Source of the DNA: Pseudoglutamicibacter cumminsii
Lineage (GTDB): Bacteria > Actinomycetota > Actinomycetes > Actinomycetales > Micrococcaceae
NCBI RefSeq assembly: GCF_003143995.1
Contig: NZ_QFWG01000001.1
Coordinates: 248,001 to 312,000 of the forward strand
Reading direction: 5' to 3'
DNA length: 64,000 bases
In this document: in pieces, positions 40,598-50,364 of the stretch
How positions within the stretch are numbered: the first letter of the stretch is position 1
Layout of the letters: each line of letters starts with the position of its first letter
Translations under genes and position numbers: made by a program
The notes under the pieces: generated by a model
Seen by the model: only the letters and a program-made list of their open reading frames with translations
Databases searched by the model: none
Told to the model about the DNA's origin: nothing

Positions 40598-41551
40598 TCA
40601 TCCCACAACCACCGTGTTCGTACCGTCTGATGTGATTCCCACTACGTCACAAAGCGTTGCCAACGACGCCTCGTCCGGCTCAAATCCGATGAAACGGCGC
40701 CCCTGCTCCACGGCTTGGTGAACCAGCATCGCTAGGCCGTGGATAGCTACCCCACCTTGGTCACGCCACAGTTGTGCCAACTCAGATGGCCAGCCCGCAT
40801 ACGCGACGTCGAGCAGGAATGCGTTTGGTGAAGCAAGATGCACGGCTAGGTGCCCCCACTGTTCGATGCCCGGGGCCGGCAAAGTGGAGATCATGACGGC
40901 AGGCTTGATGTGAGTGTCAGCGAGAGAACTCAACTCACAGAGTTCGAGCCGGGGTCCGAAAGTCTCGAGTACATTCGCCATCTCAGCGCGAGCTTTGTGC
41001 GGATCACGGACGGCAACTATGACGCGGCTGGCTCCCCATTCCATGACCGCGGCAACCGCAGCGACACTCGTGCCGCCACCGCCCAAGATGACGACAGGCT
41101 CATGCATGAGCCGCCCCGGCTCAAAGCCCGCGCGCACCAAGGCCTGCTGGATCCCATCGACATCCGTGTTGTCCCCCACCAAGGCAACCGCACCATCGGG
41201 CCCACGACGAACCGAAACGGTATTCAACGCTCCAGTCAAAGCGACCCGGTCCGAAACCGAATCCATGAACGGAACCATGGCCTTCTTCATCGGCATCGTG
41301 ACCGACAAGCCGACCCACCCCGGCTCGTTACGTAACATCGACGCTAAACGAGACGCATCACGAGGTTGGGCTTGCACCCGCGTGTAATCAAGGTTGACAT
41401 GGTTGGCGGCCTGCGCGTTGTGAATCTTCTCATTGCGAAGCTGCGCAATAGCATTGTGCAGATCAGGGGAACGCGAATGATCGATAGGATCGCCGATCAC
41501 CGCGGCACGGACTGAAGCACGCGCGTCAGGCATTGCACTCGCGTCAGGCAT
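40598..41551 (-). CDS. aroE: Shikimate dehydrogenase
   Basis: Reduces 3-dehydroshikimate to shikimate with NADPH. I use ATG 41551, which overlaps the mltG stop by eight bases; ATG 41533, one duplication unit later, is equally possible. The shikimate site reads [14 protein letters not shown], the catalytic Lys is in VTMPMKKAM, and the nucleotide-binding loop is [14 protein letters not shown]. The C-terminal [13 protein letters not shown] matches. The first residues ([13 protein letters not shown]) show a six-codon direct repeat caused by an 18-bp DNA duplication. Confidence 0.95.
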   Translation of the reverse strand: MPDASAMPDARASVRAAVIGDPIDHSRSPDLHNAIAQLRNEKIHNAQAANHVNLDYTRVQAQPRDASRLASMLRNEPGWVGLSVTMPMKKAMVPFMDSVSDRVALTGALNTVSVRRGPDGAVALVGDNTDVDGIQQALVRAGFEPGRLMHEPVVILGGGGTSVAAVAAVMEWGASRVIVAVRDPHKARAEMANVLETFGPRLELCELSSLADTHIKPAVMISTLPAPGIEQWGHLAVHLASPNAFLLDVAYAGWPSELAQLWRDQGGVAIHGLAMLVHQAVEQGRRFIGFEPDEASLATLCDVVGITSDGTNTVVVG

Positions 41552-41558
41552 TGCACTC
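41523..41558. repeat. Perfect 18-bp tandem duplication over the mltG stop / aroE start
   Basis: Units 41523-41540 and 41541-41558 are identical. Each carries the overlapping stop of mltG (TGA) and an aroE ATG, so the whole translational-coupling signal has been copied. Confidence 0.95.
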
Positions 41559-43139
41559 GTCTGGGTGATCTTCACACCACTTGCGGTATTCCTGTACGTA
41601 GCGTTCATGCTCAGCCAGGTTATCCGAATACTTCGTTTCACCCGTGGTCAGGTTGACCGTGACCCAGTAATAGTCACCGCTCGGATCCGGCTTCGCGGCA
41701 CCAGCAATCGCGACAGGGCCAGGCGAGCCGATCGGCGTAGGCGGCAAACCCTGATGTTTATACGTGTTGTACAGGTTCTTCTTGTCATCGAGCTCAGACT
41801 GAGTCAAATGTGCCGTCGTCTTGCCGAGGCCATACGTGACCGTCGAGTCAAGCTGGAGGAAGCCGCCCGTCTCGCGGTTGTCCTTGTGCAAGCGGTTCTC
41901 GATGATCCCAGCGACGTGCGGGTAATCATCACGTGGTGCTTCACCAGCAATGATGGACGCGATCTTCAAGGTCCGGTACTGCTTAGCAGGATCAGTTACG
42001 CCGTTCTTCTTCAAGGCTTCCTTGGTCTTATCAACCAAGGTCTGCAGGATCTCTTCCGGCTTAGTGTTCAACGGGAAGCGATAGTCACCCGGATGTAGGT
42101 ATCCCTCAAGGTTCTTAGCTTCCTCTGGCAGGCCGAAACGTTTCGGCTGCTCAGACAACTCTTCGAGCTTGCTCACCGGGATGTTGGTGCCTTTAGCGAT
42201 CGCTTGCAACGCGGCCTGGAGCCGTACGTTAGCTGGCAGAGCGAAGTATGTGACGGCTTCGCGGTCTGTCAGCATCTTGATCGCTGCGTCAGAGGACATC
42301 TCTTTACGGAGCGTGAACTCACCTGGGTGGAAAACTGGACGCGGAGAGCCCGAACCCGCCTTCTTGACGAACGTAGAAGCGTTCTTGACGACGCCACGTT
42401 CCTCAAGGTGGTTGGCGATCTGACGAGTCGACCACCCTTCCTCGATCGTTACAGCGACCTCGCCTGTCCCGCTACCTTCATAATCGGGATCAGGCATGTT
42501 CAGGAAGCGGTTCAGGGAGAAACTACCCACGCCGACGACCAGGGCCAAAACCAGGACCAAGGCAACCAAATTGATGCGACGGCGCTTGCGGCGTCGGCGA
42601 CGTTCAGTCAGGTCAGCCTCCGAATCAGAAAAAATGTCTTCAGCCGGAAGGTAACCCACAGGAACATCCTCAAAGTGTCGGGCCAAAGCACCAGCGAAGC
42701 CTACGTGCTCACCTTCGGCCTCGGCTTCGCTCGCCTCAGCGTCCGCCTGCGACAACCATTCCCGGTCATCCAACTCGGCATCGGCCTCATTGTCGAGCTC
42801 CGTGGCGTCCACCGAAACCGGGCCGGCCGAAGGAATCACAGCAAGCGTCGCGGTACCGCCCGGGGCAACGTCAACCTCATCGTCGACTTCATGCTCAAAT
42901 ACGAGAGCATCCTTCGGATCGTAGTCCTCCGGAAGTTCGACACCGAGCGGGGTTTCAAGGTTCGTATCCAAGGGCGCGACCGGCTCAAGCCGTGCAGCCA
43001 AGTGCATCTCGATAACGTCATCAGTGACTTCACAGTGGCGGCCCACACCCGTGAAACGGAAGGCGCCTTGTGGGCGTTCCGCTTCCGCACGCCGCCGAGC
43101 GCGGCGCGAGGGATAGCCCCCCGGAGGAGTATGAGTCAC
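41544..43139 (-). CDS. mltG: MltG-type endolytic murein transglycosylase with long cytoplasmic N-terminus
   Basis: Cuts nascent glycan strands and so ends their elongation. There are 531 residues. A membrane helix spans about residues 183-205, preceded by RRRRKRRR. The catalytic YceG domain follows outside the cell, with the probable catalytic Glu in IIAGEAPRDDYPHVAG (about 396) and LQLDSTVTYGLGK. The first 180 residues are cytoplasmic, acidic and low in complexity; E. coli MltG has almost none of this. The GTG start has AAGGA upstream. It overlaps aroE through the 18-bp duplication. Confidence 0.94.
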   Translation of the reverse strand: MTHTPPGGYPSRRARRRAEAERPQGAFRFTGVGRHCEVTDDVIEMHLAARLEPVAPLDTNLETPLGVELPEDYDPKDALVFEHEVDDEVDVAPGGTATLAVIPSAGPVSVDATELDNEADAELDDREWLSQADAEASEAEAEGEHVGFAGALARHFEDVPVGYLPAEDIFSDSEADLTERRRRRKRRRINLVALVLVLALVVGVGSFSLNRFLNMPDPDYEGSGTGEVAVTIEEGWSTRQIANHLEERGVVKNASTFVKKAGSGSPRPVFHPGEFTLRKEMSSDAAIKMLTDREAVTYFALPANVRLQAALQAIAKGTNIPVSKLEELSEQPKRFGLPEEAKNLEGYLHPGDYRFPLNTKPEEILQTLVDKTKEALKKNGVTDPAKQYRTLKIASIIAGEAPRDDYPHVAGIIENRLHKDNRETGGFLQLDSTVTYGLGKTTAHLTQSELDDKKNLYNTYKHQGLPPTPIGSPGPVAIAGAAKPDPSGDYYWVTVNLTTGETKYSDNLAEHERYVQEYRKWCEDHPDECNA

Positions 43140-43288
43140 TGGAAATCCTTACGTCAGCGATAGCTTACGAATGCATAACGCATCTTGAGCTTATCGAAAA
43201 GCCTAGCTAAAAAGGCAATGAACCCGACAATGCAACGCTCAAGCACATCATTCAGACGGCTTCGACACAGCGCGCGCTCAGATAACGA

Positions 43289-43816
43289 TTAGTTCGCGCA
43301 TGCTTCGGCGAGGCTTTGCCCTGCCCACACGTCGAGTCGTCTTTCCGCGTCGAGAGCGTTCTCAAGTATCTCAACCGCGGCCGCCTGATCGATGACCGAG
43401 CGTGAAGACTTAATAGTACGCCCGGCCTCGTGGAGCTGCCGTTGCGCCGAGACCGTGCTCAAACGCTCGTCCAAAAGCCGAACAGGCACGGTGCCAAGCA
43501 TTCGTTCGAGCTGACGCGCAAAACGCAGCGCATCCTTAGTCGAGGGGGTGTGCTCCCCCTCTAGGTTGACAGGCAAACCCACATACACGCACATGGCGTC
43601 ATATTCGTGCGCGAGTTCCGCAATACGGCGCAGATCCGAACGTTGCTTCTTGTCCCGCTGCAACGTCTCAAGCGGAGTCGCCATGACACGGTCAGGATCA
43701 CACTTAGCAACACCGACCCGCGCCTTACCTACGTCGACCCCGATGCGGGTGCCACGCTCAACGAAAGCGTGGCACCCGGCAGCGGCGTCAGAGTCTGGCG
43801 ACAACGGTTCAGCCAC
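43289..43816 (-). CDS. ruvX: RuvX/YqgF family Holliday-junction resolvase-like protein
   Basis: A RNase H-fold nuclease linked to rRNA maturation or Holliday-junction processing. I start at GTG 43816, which overlaps the alaS stop by eight bases; the longer open frame is inside alaS. The acidic residues sit in GVDVGKARVGVA, LLDERLSTVSA and SVIDQAAAVEIL. The 175 residues include an N-terminal extension of about 28. alaS-ruvX-mltG is a conserved actinobacterial order. Confidence 0.93.
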   Translation of the reverse strand: MAEPLSPDSDAAAGCHAFVERGTRIGVDVGKARVGVAKCDPDRVMATPLETLQRDKKQRSDLRRIAELAHEYDAMCVYVGLPVNLEGEHTPSTKDALRFARQLERMLGTVPVRLLDERLSTVSAQRQLHEAGRTIKSSRSVIDQAAAVEILENALDAERRLDVWAGQSLAEACAN

Positions 43817-46502
43817 GTTCGGCAACCTCGCGGCGGATCCCAGCAAGAGCCTCAGGGATCGCATCCACATTCTGGCCGCCGCCTTGCGCGACGTCGTCCT
43901 TACCGCCGCCACCGCCGCCAAGTGTCTTAGCAGCGGAACGAACCAGCTGGCCAGCCTTAACGCCCTCGGAGCGAGCGGCCTCATTCGTGGCCACCAAAAC
44001 CATCGGCTTGCCCTTAGCGATGCCGATCACCGCGACAACCGCGGCGTCCGAGCCCAAGCGGTCACGCAGAGGCAACGCGAGCGAACGCAAGTCTTCCGCG
44101 GATTCAACCTCGCCGGCATCGTGCGCGATCAGGCGGACACCCGCGACGTCCTCGGCAGTATCGACCAAAGCAGCCGATGCGGCCTGAAGCTGTTCACGGC
44201 GCAGCTTCTCGATCTCCTTCTCAGCAGCACGAAGCCGCTGAACCGTCTGATCGATGCGCGCGCGCAACTGGTCTGCAGGAACACGCAACATTTCGGTCAA
44301 ATCGGAAACCAGGGCACGTTCTGCTACGTTGTGGCGGAAAGCATTCATACCGACGAGCGCTTCAACACGGCGGTTGCCCGCGCCGACGGACGCCTCACCC
44401 AGCAGAGACAGCGTGCCAACGTTCGCGGTGCGTGCAACGTGGGTGCCACCGCAGAATTCACGTGACCACGCGCCGTCGATCTCAACAACACGCACCGTAT
44501 CGCCGTACTTCTCGCCGAAGAGGCTTGTGGCACCCAAAGCGAGCGCCTCATCCTTCTTCATGACGCGGGTTACGACCTCGAAGTCGCGATCGATAGCCTT
44601 ATTGGTTACTTCCTCGATCTCCGACTGGGTTGCGCGCGAGAGCGCCTCAGCCCACGTGAAGTCGAAACGCAGATAGCCTTCCTTGTTGAAAGAACCAGAC
44701 TGCAACGCCTCAGGGCCAAGCACCTCATGCAGAGCAGCGTGCACCAAGTGGGTTGCGGTGTGCGCTTCTTCACCAGCGTGGCGGCGCTCGGCATCGACAG
44801 CGGCACGCACGATAGCGTTGTCTGGGAGCTCACCTTCGCGGACAGTAACCGTGTGAACGGAAAGGCCCTTGACCGGCGACTGAACGTCAGTCACTTCGAG
44901 GACAAAGCCGTCGCCCGTGATCAAACCTGTATCCGGAGCCTGGCCGCCGGCCTCAGCGTAGAACGGGGTCTCTTCCAGAACCAGCTCAACCGTGCTGCCC
45001 TGCTCAGCGACAGGAACACGGACGCCGTCGCGGATCAGGCCCTGAACGCGGGACTCTGTGACGAGTTCGTCGTAGCCAGTGAAGTGCGTCGTGCCCTGTT
45101 CGGCTAGCTCGTGGTAGATCGCGATATCGGAGTGGCCGGACTTCTTCTTCTTAGCGTCAGCCTTAGCGCGTTCACGCTGTTCGGCCATGAGCGCACGGAA
45201 CTTCTCCGTGTCAACGCTCAGGCCTGCTTCTTCCGCGATCTCGAGCGTGAGATCGATCGGGAATCCGTACGTGTCGTGCAGCTGGAACGCGTCCTCACCC
45301 GAAAGGTTTGCACCGTGTCCCTTGGCTTCCGCGATCGCTTCATCCAAGCGGGCGGTTCCCGATGCGATCGTGCGGCGGAACGCACGCTCCTCGGCGTAAG
45401 CGATGCGGGAGATTCGCTCGTAGTCCTCAGCGACCTCAGGATAAACGCCAACCATCGCGTCACGCGATACCGGCAACAGCTCAGGGAGTACGGGGTCGGT
45501 AACTCCCATGAGGCGCATCGCACGCACAGCACGGCGAATCAGGCGACGCAGAACGTAGCCACGGCCCTCATTGGACGGCGTAACTCCGTCGCTGATGAGC
45601 ATGAGTGCGGAACGCACGTGGTCAGCAACGACGCGCAGACGAACGTCATCTGCATAGCTTGGGTTCTCTGGGTCCTCAGTCGAGGAGTACGTCTTACCCG
45701 CAAGCTCAGCGGCACGGTCAAGAACCGGACGGACCTGGTCGGTCTCGTACATGTTCTCAACGCCCTGGAGGATCATCGCAAGGCGTTCAAGACCGAGGCC
45801 CGTATCGATGTTGCGCTGTGGAAGCTCACCGGCAACATCGAAGTCAGTCTTGGAACGGACCGCGGAGAGGCGGTACTGCATGAACACGAGGTTCCAGATC
45901 TCGATGTAGCGAGTCTCATCAACCGCCGGGCCGCCTTCCTTGCCATAGGCAGGGCCGCGGTCGTAGTAGATCTCAGAGCATGGCCCACCAGGTCCAGGCT
46001 GGCCTGTGTTCCAGTAGTTATCGGCCTTACCGGTACCGATGACGCGCTCGGACGGTACGCCGACCTTGTCTTCCCAGATGTGGCGAGCCTCATCATCCCG
46101 GTCATCACCGTCTTCGTACACCGTGACCCACAAGCGTTCCGGATCCAAGCCGTAACCGCCGTCGGCAACCGGCGTGGTCAGCAATTCCCACGCCCACGTG
46201 ATCGCTTCTTCCTTGAAGTAGTCACCGAAGGAGAAGTTGCCGTTCATCTGGAAGAACGTGCCGTGGCGGGCCGTCTTCCCGACCTCTTCGATATCGGCAG
46301 TGCGGATGCACTTCTGGACCGAAACCGCGCGCGGATACGGCGCAGGTTCGACAGCCGTCAGGTACGGGATGAAAGGAACCATGCCGGCGACGGTGAACAG
46401 CAACGACGGATCGCTCGAGACAAGCGATGCGCTAGGAACATGCGTGTGACCACGCTTGACGAAGAAGTCGATCCACCGCTGTGCGATTTCCTGAGATTTC
46501 AT
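43809..46502 (-). CDS. alaS: Alanyl-tRNA synthetase
   Basis: A class II synthetase with its own editing domain. The 897 residues contain the catalytic core, the editing-site zinc ligands HTATHLVH (about residue 590) and CGGTH (about 685), and the C-terminal glycine-rich DHHA1 domain (GGGGGGKDDVAQGGG). The start ATG reads MKSQEIAQRWIDFF as in the family. ruvX follows with an eight-base overlap. Confidence 0.98.
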   Translation of the reverse strand: MKSQEIAQRWIDFFVKRGHTHVPSASLVSSDPSLLFTVAGMVPFIPYLTAVEPAPYPRAVSVQKCIRTADIEEVGKTARHGTFFQMNGNFSFGDYFKEEAITWAWELLTTPVADGGYGLDPERLWVTVYEDGDDRDDEARHIWEDKVGVPSERVIGTGKADNYWNTGQPGPGGPCSEIYYDRGPAYGKEGGPAVDETRYIEIWNLVFMQYRLSAVRSKTDFDVAGELPQRNIDTGLGLERLAMILQGVENMYETDQVRPVLDRAAELAGKTYSSTEDPENPSYADDVRLRVVADHVRSALMLISDGVTPSNEGRGYVLRRLIRRAVRAMRLMGVTDPVLPELLPVSRDAMVGVYPEVAEDYERISRIAYAEERAFRRTIASGTARLDEAIAEAKGHGANLSGEDAFQLHDTYGFPIDLTLEIAEEAGLSVDTEKFRALMAEQRERAKADAKKKKSGHSDIAIYHELAEQGTTHFTGYDELVTESRVQGLIRDGVRVPVAEQGSTVELVLEETPFYAEAGGQAPDTGLITGDGFVLEVTDVQSPVKGLSVHTVTVREGELPDNAIVRAAVDAERRHAGEEAHTATHLVHAALHEVLGPEALQSGSFNKEGYLRFDFTWAEALSRATQSEIEEVTNKAIDRDFEVVTRVMKKDEALALGATSLFGEKYGDTVRVVEIDGAWSREFCGGTHVARTANVGTLSLLGEASVGAGNRRVEALVGMNAFRHNVAERALVSDLTEMLRVPADQLRARIDQTVQRLRAAEKEIEKLRREQLQAASAALVDTAEDVAGVRLIAHDAGEVESAEDLRSLALPLRDRLGSDAAVVAVIGIAKGKPMVLVATNEAARSEGVKAGQLVRSAAKTLGGGGGGKDDVAQGGGQNVDAIPEALAGIRREVAERG

Positions 46503-46589
46503 GAGGTTTGGATTCTCCGAATGGGCGAGGATGCCCGGTAATGAACGGACCGTGTCTTCAACACGGCTCTGAAGTTGTTTGGGGGTGGG

Positions 46590-46829
46590 TCAGCGTGCGG
46601 CGCGGCGACCAGAAGGTGCCTTATCGACGCCGAGTGCCGCACGGAGCTCCGCTTCGCGTTCAGCCGAGCCTTGCTTGAACGCAGCGATAGTGGACTCGAC
46701 GACGTTAGCGGTGCGGTCGAGGATCGAATCGGCGCTCGAACGAGCACCCTGAGTGCGGATGCGCTGCAGTTGGCGGCTAGCCATCACGCCGATAGACACA
46801 CCGAGCGTGAGCCAAAAAAGCTTCTTCAT
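46590..46829 (-). CDS. Small membrane-anchored protein (DUF6167-like)
   Basis: Seventy-nine residues with a hydrophobic start (MKKLFWLTLGVSIGVMA) and a helical, charged tail. Small proteins of this form lie between a DUF948 protein and alaS in many Micrococcales. AAGGG precedes the ATG. Its function is unknown; a link to the neighbouring DUF948 protein is only inferred from position. Confidence 0.75.
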   Translation of the reverse strand: MKKLFWLTLGVSIGVMASRQLQRIRTQGARSSADSILDRTANVVESTIAAFKQGSAEREAELRAALGVDKAPSGRRAAR

Positions 46830-46926
46830 AATTACCCTTCACAAGATATTCAGCGCGTCAGAGTAGGACGCTGTAAAGGCCACGGACAGGCGAGTTAAAC
46901 GCCCTGGTCAACGACGAAAGTAAGAG

Positions 46927-47277
46927 TTAGGAGCGACGACGGGTCAGAGCCGCGCGAACACCTGCAGTGAACGATGCGGCGCGGATGAGAGGACGACCAA
47001 CAACAGCTGCAGTCAAGGAAGTCACAGACGCGACGTTGGCAGTTGCGTCCTGAACGTTCGACGTAATCGCATCAACACGCTCAAGCTGCTGGTTACCGTT
47101 GCGAACAGTGGTCGCGGTTTCCTGCAGAATTGGCGTGGTTTCTTCCGTGAGGTCTTTGACCGAGTGCCGCAACTCGTCGAAAACCTTACCCAGCTTGATG
47201 ATTGGAACAGCCAGAAGGATAACGAGGATCGCGAAGAATCCTGCAGCGATCAAACCAGCGATGTCACCAATGCTCAT
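46927..47277 (-). CDS. DUF948 family membrane protein
   Basis: One membrane helix (residues about 7-28, AGLIAAGFFAILVILLAV) and then a long helix with LGKVFDELRHSVKDLTEETTPILQE, the DUF948 pattern, probably coiled coil. The 116 residues end in a basic RAALTRRRS. Function unknown. It is 97 bp upstream of the small membrane gene on the same strand. Confidence 0.85.
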   Translation of the reverse strand: MSIGDIAGLIAAGFFAILVILLAVPIIKLGKVFDELRHSVKDLTEETTPILQETATTVRNGNQQLERVDAITSNVQDATANVASVTSLTAAVVGRPLIRAASFTAGVRAALTRRRS

Positions 47278-47339
47278 GTTCTCTCCTCGAGTGTGTGCAC
47301 ACGTACCTGCCTCCCAAGCCTACCGAACGTTGCTCACAA

Positions 47340-47367
47340 AACCGTGCACACAGAACCGTGCACACGA
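47340..47367. repeat. Two 14-bp tandem repeats upstream of the DUF948 gene
   Basis: AACCGTGCACACAG (47340-47353) is followed by AACCGTGCACACGA (47354-47367), which differs in the last two bases. It lies 63 bases upstream of the DUF948 start. Confidence 0.75.
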
Positions 47368-47402
47368 ATCCAAGCGTCGGGAGCGGCACCTGTATAAAAG
47401 AA

Positions 47403-47441
47403 CGATGCCGCGGTCCCGTTGATAACGGAACCGCGGCATCG
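47403..47441 (-). terminator. Terminator of rpsD
   Basis: CGATGCCGCGGT (47403-47414) pairs perfectly with ACCGCGGCATCG (47430-47441); past one C/A mismatch, CCGTT pairs with AACGG around GAT. On the minus strand, TTCTTTTAT follows. The rpsD stop is at 47453. Confidence 0.92.
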
Positions 47442-47452
47442 ACTGCTAAAGA

Positions 47453-48076
47453 TTAGCGTGCGTAGTACTCAACGACGAGCTGTTCTTCACACTGAACAGG
47501 AACCTCGGCGCGCTTAGGGCGGCGCACGAGCTTAGCCTGCAGCTGATCCAGCTTGACGTCCAGGTACTCAGGGACAGCCGGCAGAACAGCGGCGTGTTCA
47601 CCCTGGGCAGCCATCTGGAATGGAACGGTCTTCTCGGAGCGCTCCTTAACGTGGATGAGCTGGCCTTCCTTCACGCGGAAGGATGGGCGGTCAACAATCT
47701 GGCCGTTGACCAGGATGTGACGGTGAACAACAAGCTGGCGTGCCTGCTGGATGGTGCGTGCGAAACCAGCGCGCAGAACCAAAGCGTCGAGGCGCATTTC
47801 CAGCAGCTCGATGAGGTTCTCACCGGTCAGGCCAGCCTCGCGGCGAGCCTCGTCGAAGACGCGGGTCATCTGGGCTTCGCGAATGCCGTACTGTGCGCGC
47901 AGGCGCTGCTTCTCGCGAAGGCGAACTGCGTAGTCAGAGTCCTGGCGGCGGCGTGCGCGGCCGTGCTGACCTGGGCCGTACGGACGGCGCTCCATGTACT
48001 TTTCTGCCTTCGGCGTCAGAGCGATGCCGAGAGCACGGGACAAACGCACGGTGTTGCGTTGACGATTATTGGCCAC
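47453..48076 (-). CDS. rpsD: 30S ribosomal protein S4
   Basis: A primary 16S rRNA-binding protein that starts small-subunit assembly. The 207 residues are typical of the zinc-free C- form: no CxxC at the N-terminus, RRPYGPGQHGRARRR early on, and the S4 RNA-binding domain with LDALVLRAGFARTIQQARQLVVHRHILVNGQ in outline (LRAGFA ... HRHILVNG). The start is GTG with GAGGA upstream. It stands alone, not in the rpoA cluster. Confidence 0.98.
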   Translation of the reverse strand: MANNRQRNTVRLSRALGIALTPKAEKYMERRPYGPGQHGRARRRQDSDYAVRLREKQRLRAQYGIREAQMTRVFDEARREAGLTGENLIELLEMRLDALVLRAGFARTIQQARQLVVHRHILVNGQIVDRPSFRVKEGQLIHVKERSEKTVPFQMAAQGEHAAVLPAVPEYLDVKLDQLQAKLVRRPKRAEVPVQCEEQLVVEYYAR

Positions 48077-48272
48077 GAATGTGTCCTCTTTCGTATGTCT
48101 GCGAGCTCATGGTTCTGGCCTCCGGAACGTGGAGAGTTGAGGGAACCCGCTTCCTCATATCTGCAACCCGCTCACATTCAGTGCAACCTGCTCAGGCCGC
48201 ACAGCGATAACCCTGTTAAGGATATCTAGGTGGGGGCTTGCCAGCCAACGGTCTAGTTTATCAGAAAGGGGG

Positions 48273-48323
48273 GCGTATCAGAACAGAGACGCGTATAAGG
48301 CAAGACCGCGTATCAGACAAAAC
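48273..48323. repeat. Three tandem repeats of 16-18 bp between rpsD and rarA
   Basis: Units begin GCGTAT at 48273, 48291 and 48308, and share GCGTAT(C/A)A(G)-(A)AGAC. They lie in the 264-bp gap upstream of rpsD, just downstream of the rarA stop codon at 48341. Confidence 0.55.
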
Positions 48324-48340
48324 TTTTGCCGCGTTGTCGG

Positions 48341-49741
48341 TTAGTTCTTCCGCAGGATTGAACGAAGTGATTCGATTCGTTGCGAGATCGTCCGCTCGAA
48401 GCCGTGTTGGGTGGGCTGGTAGTAGTCGACGCCCTGCAGGTCGTCCGGCGCGTACTGTTGCGCAACTACGCCGAGCTCGTGATCGTGCGGGTAAACGTAT
48501 CCCTTGCCGTGGCCGAGCGCTTTCGCGCCTGCGTAGTGAGCGTCCCGCAAGTGCGCCGGGACACCGTTGCCCCTACCCGCGCGCACATCGGCGATCGCCT
48601 TGTCGATCGCGACGTAGGCGGCGTTTGATTTCGGTGCGCTTGCGAGGTGGACCACAGCTTGCGCTAGCACGATACGGGCCTCCGGCATGCCGATGAGCTG
48701 CACGGCTTGCGCTGCTGCCACCGCGGTCTGTAGCGCGGTTGGATCGGCCATCCCGATGTCTTCCGAGGCAGAGATCACGAGCCGGCGGGCGAGGAAGCGC
48801 GGGTCCTCCCCCGCCTCCATCATGACTGCAGCATAATGAAGGGCCGCATCGACGTCAGATCCGCGGATCGATTTGATAAGGGCGCTCGCGGTGTCGTAGT
48901 GGTTATCGCCTTGCTTGTCGTATCGGCGGAGCGCAGTGTCGACTGCTCGTTCCGCATCTTCACGCGTCACAACAGGCGGGGTCGCTTCGTCGTCGGATTC
49001 CTGCGCTTCGTGCCGTGCCCGTTCCAAAGCGACTGCGGCAGCCGCTTCGAGACTCGTGAGAGCTCGGCGCGCGTCACCGCCCGATAAATCGATGAGCTGG
49101 TCCATGACGTCATCGGGAACCTCAACGGAGTTACCGAGTCCGCGCGGGGACTCCAGCGCCCGCGCAAGCAGGCCACGGACATCCTCGCGCTCAAGCGGTT
49201 TGAGCTTGAGCAGTAGCGAACGCGAAAGCAAAGGCGAGATAACCGAGAACGATGGGTTCTCGGTGGTCGCAGCCACCAAAACGACCCAGCCGTTCTCAAC
49301 ACCCGGAAGCAGTGCATCTTGCTGGGCCTTGTTGAATCTGTGGATCTCATCGAGGAACAGCACGGTTGTGGTGCCGCGCATCGAGCGGTCCGTGCGAGCC
49401 TGTTCCATAACCTGCCGTACGTCTTTGACGCCGGCGGAGATTGCCGAAAGCTCCACGAAAGTTCGATGCGGGCCGTTAGCGATCACGTGCGCGAGCGTGG
49501 TTTTGCCGACGCCGGGAGGCCCATACAGGATCAGTGAGCTCAGGCCGGCTGGTCCTCCCCCGTCGCTTTCGGCGAGCTGCCGCAGTGGAGACCCGGAGCC
49601 GAGGAGGTGCTGTTGCCCAGCAACTTCGTCGATGGTCTTGGGGCGCATCCGCACAGCCAACGGCGGGCGCGGGCGCGGACGGTCGTCCTCGCGCACCTGG
49701 CTTTCGCTGTCGTCATCCTGTGCAGAAGAAAAAAGATCCAT
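48341..49741 (-). CDS. rarA: RarA/MgsA replication-associated AAA+ ATPase
   Basis: Acts at stalled forks with SSB and the clamp system. The 466 residues include Walker [14 protein letters not shown] (about 70-80), Walker [23 protein letters not shown], and the sensor region [13 protein letters not shown]. The C-terminal MgsA tetramerisation domain contains [32 protein letters not shown] in outline (SIRGSD ... AGEDP.F.ARR) and ends with the YVYPHDHE motif. It is on the minus strand and divergent from dtd (89 bp). Confidence 0.96.
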   Translation of the reverse strand: MDLFSSAQDDDSESQVREDDRPRPRPPLAVRMRPKTIDEVAGQQHLLGSGSPLRQLAESDGGGPAGLSSLILYGPPGVGKTTLAHVIANGPHRTFVELSAISAGVKDVRQVMEQARTDRSMRGTTTVLFLDEIHRFNKAQQDALLPGVENGWVVLVAATTENPSFSVISPLLSRSLLLKLKPLEREDVRGLLARALESPRGLGNSVEVPDDVMDQLIDLSGGDARRALTSLEAAAAVALERARHEAQESDDEATPPVVTREDAERAVDTALRRYDKQGDNHYDTASALIKSIRGSDVDAALHYAAVMMEAGEDPRFLARRLVISASEDIGMADPTALQTAVAAAQAVQLIGMPEARIVLAQAVVHLASAPKSNAAYVAIDKAIADVRAGRGNGVPAHLRDAHYAGAKALGHGKGYVYPHDHELGVVAQQYAPDDLQGVDYYQPTQHGFERTISQRIESLRSILRKN

Positions 49742-49830
49742 CGCTACACAAGCCTAGCCGGCAACACCGATCTTCCCCGCTTCCCCGTTAAGCTTGAGCT
49801 CAGACTCTGCTGGACGTTGAAAGGTTGGAT

Positions 49831-50271
49831 ATGCGCGCGGTTGTGCAGCGGGTGAAGAACGCGAGTGTTGAGGTTGACGGCGAAGTCGTCTCTGGCTTTG
49901 AAGGCCAGGGCCTCTTGGTGTTGCTTGGCGTGGCCGTCGACGATGGGCACGCCGAGGCCGCCGCTGTCGCCTCGAAGATCGCTCACCTTCGGATCCTCGA
50001 TGACGAGAAGTCGGTTGTGAGCGCTCAAGCGCCGGTCATCCTGGTCAGCAATTTCACGCTGTACGGCGATGTGCGGAAGGGTCGGCGTCCGTCGTGGTCG
50101 AAGGCCGCTCGGCCAGAAGCCGCAGTTGATCTCTATGAGGAGGTCGCCGCAACCTTGCGTGGGTTCGGGCTGGACGTCGGCACAGGTGTGTTCGGCGCCG
50201 AAATGGATATTCAGCTGACCAACGACGGGCCGGTTACCTTGATCATTGACTCGGCCGAACTCGCGCTATAG
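49831..50271 (+). CDS. dtd: D-aminoacyl-tRNA deacylase
   Basis: Removes D-amino acids from tRNA. The 146 residues begin MRAVVQRVKNASVEVDG. The family has a SQTLY-like motif, here SNFTLYGDVRKGRRPSW, and the Gly-cisPro and TNxGP region reads VGTGVFGAEM and NDGPVTL. I choose ATG 49831, because AAAGG lies six bases upstream; a TTG two codons earlier is less likely. Confidence 0.96.
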   Translation: MRAVVQRVKNASVEVDGEVVSGFEGQGLLVLLGVAVDDGHAEAAAVASKIAHLRILDDEKSVVSAQAPVILVSNFTLYGDVRKGRRPSWSKAARPEAAVDLYEEVAATLRGFGLDVGTGVFGAEMDIQLTNDGPVTLIIDSAELAL

Positions 50272-50301
50272 AAACCCCGAACTTTAAATGTGGAATTAAA
50301 T

Positions 50302-50340
50302 GCGGAAGGGATGCGAGCCTAGAACTCGCATCCCTTCCGC
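50302..50340. terminator. Bidirectional terminator between dtd and aspS
   Basis: GCGGAAGGGATGCGAG (50302-50317) pairs perfectly with CTCGCATCCCTTCCGC (50325-50340) around CCTAGAA. It lies between the convergent dtd and aspS genes, so it probably serves both; A-rich sequence flanks the dtd side and the plus-side T-run is weak. Confidence 0.85.
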
Positions 50341-50364
50341 CGTATTCATCCTTGAGCAGGATTC

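Noticed and set aside
45111-46541. A 476-residue open frame on the plus strand opposite alaS
   Set aside because: Shadow of alaS; it has no Shine-Dalgarno and no family resemblance.
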